Shown: one piece after another, positions 8,067 to 14,546 of the stretch | Position numbering within the stretch: the first letter of the stretch is position 1 | Layout: each line of letters opens with the position of its first letter | From: Nocardioidaceae bacterium | GTDB lineage: Bacteria > Actinomycetota > Actinomycetes > Propionibacteriales > Nocardioidaceae | DNA: 35,935 nt | Direction of reading: 5' to 3' | NCBI GenBank assembly: GCA_013696745.1 | Contig: JACCXZ010000032.1 | Location: forward strand, 1-35,935 | Program-made: the position numbers and the translations under genes | Notes under the pieces: model-generated | Databases searched by the model: none | Told to the model about the DNA's origin: nothing | Seen by the model: only the letters and a program-made list of their open reading frames with translations

Positions 8067-9440
8067 ATGAACACGGACACGTCAGGTGCCCAGCAGGACC
8101 CGCCCGCGACCCCACGGCCCGAGCGGCCCGCCATCCCCCGGCGCGCAGTGGCCCGGACCGCCCGGATGGCCAGCCTCCCCCTCGGCTTCGCCGGACGGGC
8201 CACGCTCGGGCTCGGACGCCGACTCGCCGGGGCCAACGCGGACGCGGTGAGCCGCGACGTACAGCAGCGCACCGCCGAACAGGTGTTCAAGGTGCTCGGC
8301 GAGCTCAAGGGCGGTGCGATGAAGTTCGGCCAGGCGCTGAGCGTGTTCGAGTCCGCATTGCCCGACGAGCTCGCGGCGCCGTACCGGGCGGCCCTCACCC
8401 AGCTGCAGGACGCCGCTCCCCCGATGGACTCCGGAACGGTCCACCGGGTGATCGCCGCCGAGCTCGGCCCCCGCTGGCGCGAGCAGCTCGTCGAGCTCGA
8501 GCCCGACCCGGCCGCTGCGGCGTCGATCGGACAGGTCCACCGCGGCCGGTGGCACGACGGCCGTCGAGTCGCGGTGAAGGTGCAGTACCCCGGTGCCGGG
8601 GAGGCGCTGTCCTCGGATCTGCGCCAGATCGCGCGGGTGGCCAGGATGGTCGGCCCCCTCGCCCCGGGGATCGAGGTCATGCCACTCGTCGACGAGCTGC
8701 GCGCCCGCATCGAGGAGGAGCTCGACTACCGGCTGGAGGCACAGGCTCAAGCCGTGTTCGCGGCCTCGTACGCCGCGGATCCCGACGTCGAGGTGCCAGC
8801 GGTCGTCGCACACACCTCCAAGCTGCTGGTGACCACCTGGATGGACAGCACCGGATCACTGGCCCGGCTGATCGCCGAGGGGTCCCAGGCCGACCGCGAC
8901 CACTTCGGTGAGCTGTACGTGCGCTTCCTGTTCAGCGGTCCGGTCCGAACCGGGTTGCTGCACGCCGATCCGCATCCCGGGAACTTCCGGATGCTGCCCG
9001 ACCGGCGGCTCGGCGTCGTCGACTACGGTGCGGTCGCGCGCCTGCCCGAGCACGGTCTGCCCAAGCCCATCGGCCGGCTGCTGCGCCGTGCCGTCGAGGA
9101 CGACTACGACGCCGTGCTGCAGGGGTTGCGCGACGAGGGCTTCATCCGCCGCGGCGTGGATCTGGATCCTGGTGTGCTGCGCGACTTCCTCGGCCCGTTC
9201 GTCGAGCCGGCGCAGTCCGAGACGTTCCGCTTCAGCCGGGAGTGGATGCGCGGCCAGGCGAACCGGTTGTACGACCCGAACGACGCGCTGCCGGTCTCCC
9301 TCAAGATCAACCTCCCCCCGTCGTACCTGCTGATCCACCGGGTCTGGATCGGCGGTATCGGGGTGCTGAGCCAGCTCGGCGCCCAGGCGTCGTTCCGAGC
9401 CATCTGTGCGGAGTCCCTGCCGGGTTTCGCGGACGGCTGA
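8067..9440 (+). CDS. ABC1/UbiB (AarF) kinase-like protein
   Basis: 457 residues starting MNTDTSGAQQDPP. The family signatures appear in order: GELKGGAMKFGQALSVF (the KxGQ-type inhibitory motif), AAAASIGQVHRG (Ala-rich nucleotide loop), VAVKVQYPG (Lys of the ATP site), IEEELDYRLEAQ, LLHADPHPGNF (catalytic loop) and VVDYGAVARL (DFG-like). Ubiquinone is absent from actinobacteria, so a role in menaquinone or other isoprenoid-lipid handling is only inference. In M. tuberculosis the homologue Rv3197 lies directly beside whiB7. Here a repeat and a sulfotransferase gene intervene. A TACGGT -10 at 8017-8022 and a GGGGGCG stretch before the ATG support the start. Confidence 0.94.
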   Translation: MNTDTSGAQQDPPATPRPERPAIPRRAVARTARMASLPLGFAGRATLGLGRRLAGANADAVSRDVQQRTAEQVFKVLGELKGGAMKFGQALSVFESALPDELAAPYRAALTQLQDAAPPMDSGTVHRVIAAELGPRWREQLVELEPDPAAAASIGQVHRGRWHDGRRVAVKVQYPGAGEALSSDLRQIARVARMVGPLAPGIEVMPLVDELRARIEEELDYRLEAQAQAVFAASYAADPDVEVPAVVAHTSKLLVTTWMDSTGSLARLIAEGSQADRDHFGELYVRFLFSGPVRTGLLHADPHPGNFRMLPDRRLGVVDYGAVARLPEHGLPKPIGRLLRRAVEDDYDAVLQGLRDEGFIRRGVDLDPGVLRDFLGPFVEPAQSETFRFSREWMRGQANRLYDPNDALPVSLKINLPPSYLLIHRVWIGGIGVLSQLGAQASFRAICAESLPGFADG

Positions 9441-9460
9441 GCGCGGGCACTACGGACCCA

Positions 9461-9535
9461 CCATGGCAAGTTGTCACTTCCCATGGTTTGCGTCCCATGG
9501 GAAGTGCAGTTTCCCAGGGGACCCTGGTAAACCGC
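9461..9535 (+). repeat. 75-bp tandem-hairpin intergenic repeat, copy 1
   Basis: This copy matches 31801-31875 at 68 of 75 positions without gaps. It can fold as CCATGGCAAGT/ACTTCCCATGG (one mismatch) or, in competition, as a perfect 12-bp stem CACTTCCCATGG/CCATGGGAAGTG. A second stem of about 13 bp follows (GCAGTTTCCCAGG/CCTGGTAAACCGC, two mismatches). It begins 20 bp after the ABC1 gene stop. It contains no ORF of its own and is not bounded by target duplications that I can see. Confidence 0.85.
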
Positions 9536-9642
9536 GCCACGCAAGACAGAGCACGACGCCAAGCGGCTGGTGGGTGCCGCGTAGGCTGTCCGACCGGGCC
9601 GGAGCATCCGGCGTGCAGGGCTGTGCAGACGGGCGGGTGAAG

Positions 9643-10866
9643 ATGGCGCAGGGGCCGCACCGGGTCTTCCTCCACATCGGCGCTCCCAAGACCGGGACCA
9701 CGTACCTGCAGCACATGCTGTTCGGCTACCGCACGCAGTTGCTCGCCGACGGGGTGAGCTACCCCGCCGACAGCTACGACGACCACTTCTTCGCCGCCGT
9801 CGACCTGCAGGCCCTCGACTTCAGCGGTGTGCCCCGTCCGGAGGCGGCAGGCGCCTGGGACCGGCTCACAGCGCGAGTGCACGCCTGGGAGGGCGTCAGC
9901 GTCGTCTCGCACGACGTGCTCGCCGGCGCCACGCCGGAGCAGGCCCGCCGGGCGATCGCCTCGTTCGCCCCCGCCGAGGTGCACGTGGTGCTGACCGCCC
10001 GTGACCTCGGTCGCCAGCTCCCCTCGCACTGGCAGGAGGACGTCAAGCACGGTCAGACCCGTACGTTTCGACACTGGTACGACGCCATCGCTCGACGTGA
10101 GGACGACGACTGGCAGCTGCGCTGGTTCTGGCGGGTCGAGGACCTGCCCGACATGCTGCAGCGTTGGGGCTCGACGTTGCCGCCCGAGCGCGTCCACGTC
10201 GTCACCGTCCCCCACCCCGGTGCGGACGAGGGAACGCTCTGGGCGCGCTTCGCCTCGGTCCTCGGTGTCGACCGCGACGACCTCGACCTCGACGTCGTGA
10301 GCCATCTCAACCGCGGCCTCGGCGTCGCCGAAGTGGCGTTGCTGCGGACCATCGCCGGGTTGCGGGACGACCGGCTCGACCAGCGCGCCTACGAGCATCT
10401 GGTCAAGGGTGTCCTGGCGCACGAGACCCTCGAGCGGGTCGATCCCGCCGGTGCGTTCGGGTTGCCACCGGACCTGCTCCCGCACGTCCGGGAGACGTCC
10501 CAGCGCTGGGTCCAGGCCATCTCCGCGGCAGGGTACGACGTGGTCGGTGACCTCGACGAGCTGCTTCCCACCGATCGCAAGGACGGCCGGCTCGACCCGG
10601 ATGCCGCCGATGCGGCCGACATCGCCCGCATCGGTGCCTTCGCGCTGTACGAGACGACCGTACGACTGGCTCAGGAGCGGGAGGCAGCAGCCGAGCATGC
10701 CCGAGCGCTCCAGCGGGAGCTGTCTGCCGCGCACGAGGTGATCGCCGAGCACGAGGGGCTGCCTGCTGGTGAGCGGGTACGCCGCACGGTGGTGGAGATC
10801 GGGCGAAGGAACCGTGCCGTCGACGCCCTTCTCGGGACCTACCGGCGGCTCCGTCGTCGACCTTGA
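9643..10866 (+). CDS. P-loop sulfotransferase-family protein
   Basis: 407 residues from MAQGPHRVFLHIGAPKTGTTYLQ. The GAPKTGTTYLQ segment is the 5'-phosphosulfate-binding loop of PAPS-dependent sulfotransferases. The middle (VVSHDVLAG, EVHVVLTARDLGRQLPSHWQEDVK) resembles the 3'-phosphate-binding region with a conserved Arg-Asp. The last 100 residues form a Glu/Ala/Arg-rich helical or coiled-coil extension ending in a very basic tail (TYRRLRRRP). The track start 79 codons upstream runs through the repeat and is rejected. A GTG two codons earlier is possible, with a weak Shine-Dalgarno either way. Acceptor unknown. No other sulfation genes are nearby. The gene separates the usual ABC1-whiB7 neighbours, suggesting insertion. 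Confidence 0.85.
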   Translation: MAQGPHRVFLHIGAPKTGTTYLQHMLFGYRTQLLADGVSYPADSYDDHFFAAVDLQALDFSGVPRPEAAGAWDRLTARVHAWEGVSVVSHDVLAGATPEQARRAIASFAPAEVHVVLTARDLGRQLPSHWQEDVKHGQTRTFRHWYDAIARREDDDWQLRWFWRVEDLPDMLQRWGSTLPPERVHVVTVPHPGADEGTLWARFASVLGVDRDDLDLDVVSHLNRGLGVAEVALLRTIAGLRDDRLDQRAYEHLVKGVLAHETLERVDPAGAFGLPPDLLPHVRETSQRWVQAISAAGYDVVGDLDELLPTDRKDGRLDPDAADAADIARIGAFALYETTVRLAQEREAAAEHARALQRELSAAHEVIAEHEGLPAGERVRRTVVEIGRRNRAVDALLGTYRRLRRRP

Positions 10867-10920
10867 CAGTGAATGGTGCTCGTCGGCGGCCATGTCCCCG
10901 TTCTACACCGCCGGCACGAC

Positions 10921-10958
10921 GACGGTCCCGGTCCCCGGTGCAGGGGGCCGGGACCGTC
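10921..10958. terminator. strong hairpin between convergent sulfotransferase and whiB7 transcription units
   Basis: GACGGTCCCGGTCCCC pairs with GGGGGCCGGGACCGTC across a 6-nt GGTGCA loop, giving a 16-bp stem with a single G-T wobble. No long T-run follows on either side, which is common in high-GC genomes. Its position between two convergent units makes a bidirectional terminator likely. Confidence 0.75.
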
Positions 10959-11007
10959 TGTCTGCCCGTCAGATCGAGCTCCGCAGCGGCTGTTGCTGCG
11001 GTGTGAC

Positions 11008-11178
11008 TCAGGCGCTCGTGACGCGGGCCAGGTGCAGCGTGGCTGCCTTGGTCGCGCGTTCGGCCCGACGGTTCAGGCGCTGGGCTGCGGCCAGGTGGTA
11101 GGCCTGCCGTGCTTCCTGCGCTTGGCGGAGGCGCTCGCGATCATGCGCTCGCGCCAGTTCCTCGGACATGAGGTACAT
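11008..11178 (-). CDS. 56-residue basic helical protein downstream of whiB7
   Basis: The sequence begins MYLMSEELARAHDRERLRQ and ends HLARVTSA. The start is fixed by AGGAG seven nt upstream of the ATG at 11178. The track lists only a longer frame starting inside whiB7 antisense sequence. The whole chain should be one amphipathic helix rich in Ala, Arg and Glu/Gln (RLRQAQEARQAYHLAAAQRLNRRAERATKAAT), with no Cys and no membrane segment. It begins 52 bp after the whiB7 stop on the same strand and is followed by the strong hairpin at 10921-10958, so it should be the last cistron of the whiB7 transcript. I do not recognise a named family. Co-regulation with whiB7 suggests, but does not show, a role in the drug or stress response. 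Confidence 0.7.
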   Translation of the reverse strand: MYLMSEELARAHDRERLRQAQEARQAYHLAAAQRLNRRAERATKAATLHLARVTSA

Positions 11179-11230
11179 GGTGTGACTCCTGGTATCAGTG
11201 CTGGACAAGGTGGTGTTCCTGGTGTGTCGG

Positions 11231-11524
11231 TCAGGCCGCGGCGGCATCCTTGCGGGGGCGTCCGCGTGGGCGCTTGCGCGGGATGACGGTGCCCTGAAGG
11301 AAGAGCTCGCCACCCCAGACGCCCCACGGCTCACGACGATCGAGCGCACCGGCCAGACACTGCGCACGTACGGGGCAACCGAGACACAGGGCCTTGGCCT
11401 CCTCCACGTCCGCGGGCGTCTCGGCGAAGAACAGCTCGGGGTCGTAGTTCCTGCACGGCAGTGCACGGTCATCGACCGTGCCGGGGTCGACCCCCGGCAG
11501 TGCTTCGAGAACGCTGATGGTCAT
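11231..11524 (-). CDS. whiB7: WhiB7 transcriptional regulator with AT-hook
   Basis: 97 residues. Four cysteines (C24, C47, C50, C56, spaced C-x22-C-x2-C-x5-C) form the [4Fe-4S] ligand set of Wbl proteins. EPWGVWGGE (65-73) is the turn that contacts sigma factor region 4. The C-terminus carries the AT-hook RGRPRK (87-92) that distinguishes WhiB7 from other Wbl proteins. Known function: with SigA it activates intrinsic antibiotic-resistance genes and its own promoter by binding AT-rich DNA just upstream of the -35. The context fits, with uvrD2 upstream and a long leader with uORF and terminator. A strong AAGGAGGTGA Shine-Dalgarno precedes the ATG. It lies in the loop of a small hairpin (GGTCAC-AAGGAG-GTGACT, 11526-11543). 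Confidence 0.96.
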   Translation of the reverse strand: MTISVLEALPGVDPGTVDDRALPCRNYDPELFFAETPADVEEAKALCLGCPVRAQCLAGALDRREPWGVWGGELFLQGTVIPRKRPRGRPRKDAAAA

Positions 11525-11525
11525 C

Positions 11526-11543
11526 AGTCACCTCCTTGTGACC
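11526..11543 (-). promoter_or_regulatory. whiB7 ribosome-binding site inside a short dyad
   Basis: On the minus strand GGTCAC-AAGGAG-GTGACT places the Shine-Dalgarno core in the loop of a 6-bp stem (one G-T pair). This could modulate initiation, or simply be chance around a strong site. Confidence 0.4.
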
Positions 11544-11590
11544 TGTCGGTCTGACGGTGGGACTCGGCAAGAAGTCCCGGGAAAGACAAG

Positions 11591-11623
11591 GGCCGCGGAA
11601 TCCGTCGATGGGATTCCGCGGCC
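11591..11623 (-). terminator. intrinsic terminator (attenuator) in the whiB7 leader
   Basis: On the minus strand GGCCGCGGAATCC and GGATTCCGCGGCC form a perfect 13-bp stem with a 7-nt loop (CATCGAC), followed by the T-rich CTTGTCTTTCCC. It lies 26 nt after the leader ORF stop and 66 nt before the whiB7 start. An intergenic terminator inside one transcription unit is what attenuation requires. Confidence 0.88.
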
Positions 11624-11671
11624 TGGAGGTGCCGGTCTGAACTGACGTTCTAGATCGGTGGACCCCAGGCC
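11620..11671 (-). promoter_or_regulatory. candidate antiterminator helix of the whiB7 leader
   Basis: GGCCTGG near the 3' end of the leader ORF (11665-11671, codons Arg-Ala-Trp of RRAW) is exactly complementary to CCAGGCC (11620-11626). The CCAGGCC segment includes the first bases of the terminator 5' arm. The two helices exclude each other. A ribosome completing the leader ORF would cover GGCCTGG and allow termination. A ribosome stalled further upstream would leave it free to pair and permit read-through. Confidence 0.6.
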
Positions 11672-11901
11672 CGGCGTCCCATGAGGACGGCCTTGTCGGT
11701 CGAGCGGATGCCGTCGACTGCACGACCACGGGCGGCGAAGCCGGCAAACGTGTCGGACGTGGTGTCGACGCGACGATCCGTGAGGACGGACTCCTGGCGT
11801 GCGTACGCGAACGCGTTCCCCTGGGTGGGCAGGAGGGCGCGATCGCACATGCGCGGTCGAGTGGTCGCGGTGGACGGATCGGTCATGTGGTTGATGATCA
11901 T
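11650..11901 (-). CDS. whiB7 leader ORF (uORF), 83 codons
   Basis: The peptide starts MIINHMTDPSTATTRPRM and ends GRRAWGPPI. The ATG at 11901 is preceded by AAGGAGG with a 6-nt spacer, one of the best ribosome-binding sites in the window, so it should be translated. The track gives a frame 14 codons longer without a comparable site. No domain is recognised, and the sequence is polar with many Arg and Thr. Its stop lies 26 nt before the terminator stem and its last codons contain the antiterminator strand. Published whiB7/wblC work shows that translation of a leader ORF controls termination. Here I infer the same from sequence alone. The product may have no function beyond its translation. Confidence 0.7.
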   Translation of the reverse strand: MIINHMTDPSTATTRPRMCDRALLPTQGNAFAYARQESVLTDRRVDTTSDTFAGFAARGRAVDGIRSTDKAVLMGRRAWGPPI

Positions 11902-12020
11902 CGGGCCCCTCCTTCCAGCTGTGCTTCGAGGCCGTGGTGGCACTCGATCGAGGTCTCGCTGTCGGCGTGATCCGGTAAAGGACGCGCGCGGAGCAGGTGC
12001 TTACCGAATCGAGCGAGACG

Positions 12021-12050
12021 AGCGTACGCCCCCGGCGAACGGCCGCGCAA
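12021..12050 (-). promoter_or_regulatory. candidate whiB7 promoter with AT-rich WhiB7 site
   Basis: On the minus strand TTGCGC (12045-12050) and TACGCT (12021-12026) are 18 nt apart. AATT (12054-12057) lies 3 nt upstream of the -35, next to the uvrD2 stop codon. An AT-rich patch just before the -35 is the known WhiB7/SigA autoregulatory layout. It predicts a leader of about 490 nt. The rest of the leader (11902-12020) shows no other element I can support. Confidence 0.5.
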
Positions 12051-12055
12051 ACGAA

Positions 12056-14179
12056 TTACCGCAACTCTCGATGAACTTCTGCGGGCCGCTTCACCCGCGC
12101 GTCACCGGCGCCGCACATCGACAAAACGTCCTCGCCGTACTTGTCCAGCTTGGCCTTGCCGAGCCCGGGGATCGCGAGCAGCGAGCGGGAGTCCGCAGGC
12201 CGCGACTCCGCGATCGCGGTGAGGGTCGCATCGGTGAACACGCAATAGGCCGGAACCTTCTGCTCACCGGCCCGCTCGGCCCGCCAGGCACGCAGCTGCT
12301 CGTACAGCTGCTCGTCGTAGCTGGCTGGGCAGTCGTCACAGCGACCGATCTTGCGCTCGGCCGCGGACGACAGCAGGCCTCTGCACGTGCGGCACCGGGC
12401 CGGTGCCTTGACCGTGCGGCCCGACTTCGCTCCCCGGCGACCGCCTGCCGCCTCGGCGCCCGCTCCGGGCAGGATGCCATCGAGGAAGCGGGTGGCTCCC
12501 CGGTTGCCCCGCGAGCCCGGCGATCGGGCCGCCGCCCACGACACGTGCAGCGTCGTCCGGGCCCGGGTGAGCCCGACGTAGAACAGCCGGCGCTCCTCCT
12601 CGACCGCCTCAGCAGTGGAGGCGTACACGATCGGCACCGTGCCCTCGTGCATGCCGGCCATGAACACGGTCTCCCACTCCAGGCCCTTGGCGGAGTGCAT
12701 CGTGCTCAGCGTGACCCCTTCGGCGACCGGTGCATGCTGGGCCTGGGCCCGCCGCGCGAGCTCGGCGGCCAGCGCGGGCAGGTCGGCTGCAGGCTGCTCG
12801 GCGGCGAAGTCCTGCGCCATCGTCACCAGCGCCTGCAGGGACTCCCAGCGGTTGCGTTGCGCTCCGGCCGCCGCTGGTGCCTCCGGGCGCCAACCCATCG
12901 TCGACAGGACGGAACGGGTGTCTGCGACCAGGTCGGACGTGACCTCAGCGGCCCGTGCGGCGCCGCGCAGCAACGTGACCGCCTGGCGCACCTCGGGCCG
13001 CTCGAAGAAGCGCTCGACGCCGCGCACGACGTACGGGATCCTGCGATCGGTCAGCGCGTCCTCGTAGCCCTGGGACTGGGCGTTGATCCGGAACAGCACG
13101 GCGATGTCCCGCAGCGCATGTCCGTCATCGCGCAGGCGCTGGATCCGGGCGGCGACGTCGTCGGCCTCGGCCACCTCGTCGCTGTGCCCGGCGAACGTCG
13201 GCTCCGGACCCGCCGCACGTTGGGCACGCAGCACCACTGCAGGGGCCGGCGACCCGTTGGACGGCCGGCGGCCGTGCGCCACGGCGTTGGCGGCCTGCAC
13301 GACCTGCGGGGTCGAGCGGTAGTTTCGGACCAGCTCGATCCGCTGGGTGCCCGGGTGCTTGGCGGCGAAGCCGGTCAGGTAGTCGGCGCAGGCGCCGGCG
13401 AAGGAGTAGATGGTCTGCATCGGGTCCCCGACGACGCACAGTTCGTCGCGGCCACCGAGCCACAGGTCGAGCAACGCCACCTGGATCGGGCTGACGTCCT
13501 GGAATTCGTCCACCACGAACCATTTGTACTGTCGGCGCACCGTGGCAGCGACCCGCTCGTCCTCGGTGAGCAGCGCCGCGCAACACAGCAGGACGTCCTC
13601 CATGTCGATGCGCCCACGGTCGCGCTTGACCTGCTCGTACGTCGCGAAGATCCGCCCGGCCTCGGTCAGGTCGACACCCGCGGGGCTGCGTCCGGCCCCG
13701 TCGGCTCGGCGTGCGTAGTCCTCGGGCGACACGTTGCTCACCTTGGCCCACTCGACCTCGCCGGCGAGGTCACGCAGCAGGGCGGAGTCGGCGCGGACGC
13801 GGCAGCGGGAGGCCGCCTCGGCGAGCAGGGAAAGCTTGGAGGCCATCAACTCGGGCAGCTCGCCTCCGAAGACCTGCGGCCAGAAGTAGCGAGCCTGCCG
13901 CAGGGCGGCGGCGTGGAACGTGCGGACCTGGACCCCCGGGGTGCCGAGCTGGTGCAGCCGGGAGCGCATCTCCCCCGCGGCGCGCGTGGTGAAGGTGACA
14001 GCGAGCACCTCGGTAGGGACATACATGCCCTGCTCCACGCCGTGCGCGATGCGGTGCGTGATCGCCCGCGTCTTGCCCGTGCCGGCACCGGCGAGCACGC
14101 ACACCGGCCCGCGCAGTGCGGTGGCGACGGCTCGCTGCTCAGGGTCCAGCCCCTCCAGCAGTCGGTCGGCATCGCTCAC
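12056..14179 (-). CDS. uvrD2: ATP-dependent DNA helicase UvrD2
   Basis: 707 residues, superfamily 1A. Motifs in order: Walker A LAGAGTGKTRAI (about residue 30), TFTTRAAGEM (Ia), WFVVDEFQDVSP (II), GDPMQTIYSFAGA (III), LVRNYRSTP (IV), TLSTMHSAKGLEWETVF (V) and FYVGLTRARTTLHVSW (VI). A four-cysteine zinc-like module (CRTCRG...CDDC, about residues 590-615) and a C-terminal HRDC domain (SRSLLAIPGLGKAKLDKYG) follow. That arrangement is the mark of UvrD2 rather than UvrD1/PcrA. Known mycobacterial UvrD2 is a 3'-to-5' helicase essential for growth. The GTG start at 14179 has only a weak ribosome-binding site. It lies directly upstream of whiB7, an arrangement kept in mycobacteria, and its stop abuts the whiB7 promoter. 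Confidence 0.95.
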   Translation of the reverse strand: MSDADRLLEGLDPEQRAVATALRGPVCVLAGAGTGKTRAITHRIAHGVEQGMYVPTEVLAVTFTTRAAGEMRSRLHQLGTPGVQVRTFHAAALRQARYFWPQVFGGELPELMASKLSLLAEAASRCRVRADSALLRDLAGEVEWAKVSNVSPEDYARRADGAGRSPAGVDLTEAGRIFATYEQVKRDRGRIDMEDVLLCCAALLTEDERVAATVRRQYKWFVVDEFQDVSPIQVALLDLWLGGRDELCVVGDPMQTIYSFAGACADYLTGFAAKHPGTQRIELVRNYRSTPQVVQAANAVAHGRRPSNGSPAPAVVLRAQRAAGPEPTFAGHSDEVAEADDVAARIQRLRDDGHALRDIAVLFRINAQSQGYEDALTDRRIPYVVRGVERFFERPEVRQAVTLLRGAARAAEVTSDLVADTRSVLSTMGWRPEAPAAAGAQRNRWESLQALVTMAQDFAAEQPAADLPALAAELARRAQAQHAPVAEGVTLSTMHSAKGLEWETVFMAGMHEGTVPIVYASTAEAVEEERRLFYVGLTRARTTLHVSWAAARSPGSRGNRGATRFLDGILPGAGAEAAGGRRGAKSGRTVKAPARCRTCRGLLSSAAERKIGRCDDCPASYDEQLYEQLRAWRAERAGEQKVPAYCVFTDATLTAIAESRPADSRSLLAIPGLGKAKLDKYGEDVLSMCGAGDARVKRPAEVHRELR

Positions 14180-14279
14180 GCGGCATCACTCACGGGGCTC
14201 CTCGGCGTACGGATCGGAATAGCTGTGGACGGACGACGTTGAACTCGATGACCACACTAGATCCCGGGAGGGACAACGC

Positions 14280-14537
14280 ATGTCTGCCCAATCCACGTCG
14301 GCGAAGTTCACGATGTACTCCACGCCGTGGTGCGGCTACTGCCACCGGTTGAAGAGCCAGCTCGAGCGTGAGGGCATCGAGTTCGACATGGTCGACATCG
14401 AGCAACAGCCCGACGCCGTCGCGATCGTGGAGCGGGTCAACCACGGCAACCAGACGGTGCCCACGCTGGTGTTCAGCGACGGCTCCGCGCTGACGAACCC
14501 CTCGGTCGCGCAGATCAAGGCGCAGCTCGCCTCCTGA
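14280..14537 (+). CDS. mrx1: mycoredoxin (glutaredoxin-like)
   Basis: 85 residues with a glutaredoxin/thioredoxin fold: TMYSTPWCGYCHRLKSQL contains the redox-active CGYC (residues 18-21). The cis-Pro strand VNHGNQTVPTLVF and the GSALTNPS segment complete the fold. Mycoredoxins reduce protein-mycothiol mixed disulfides in actinobacteria, which use mycothiol instead of glutathione. GGGAGG precedes the ATG by 8 nt, and a TAGATC -10-like hexamer lies about 20 nt upstream. The gene is divergent from uvrD2 and its end meets the nudC end 9 bp away. The same mrx1-uvrD2-nudC grouping is known in M. tuberculosis (Rv3198A-Rv3199c). Confidence 0.93.
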   Translation: MSAQSTSAKFTMYSTPWCGYCHRLKSQLEREGIEFDMVDIEQQPDAVAIVERVNHGNQTVPTLVFSDGSALTNPSVAQIKAQLAS

Positions 14538-14546
14538 GCCGGCTGC

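Noticed and set aside
11681-14242. 853-codon plus-strand ORF
   Set aside because: Antisense shadow of uvrD2 and the whiB7 leader. uvrD2 carries all helicase motifs on the other strand.
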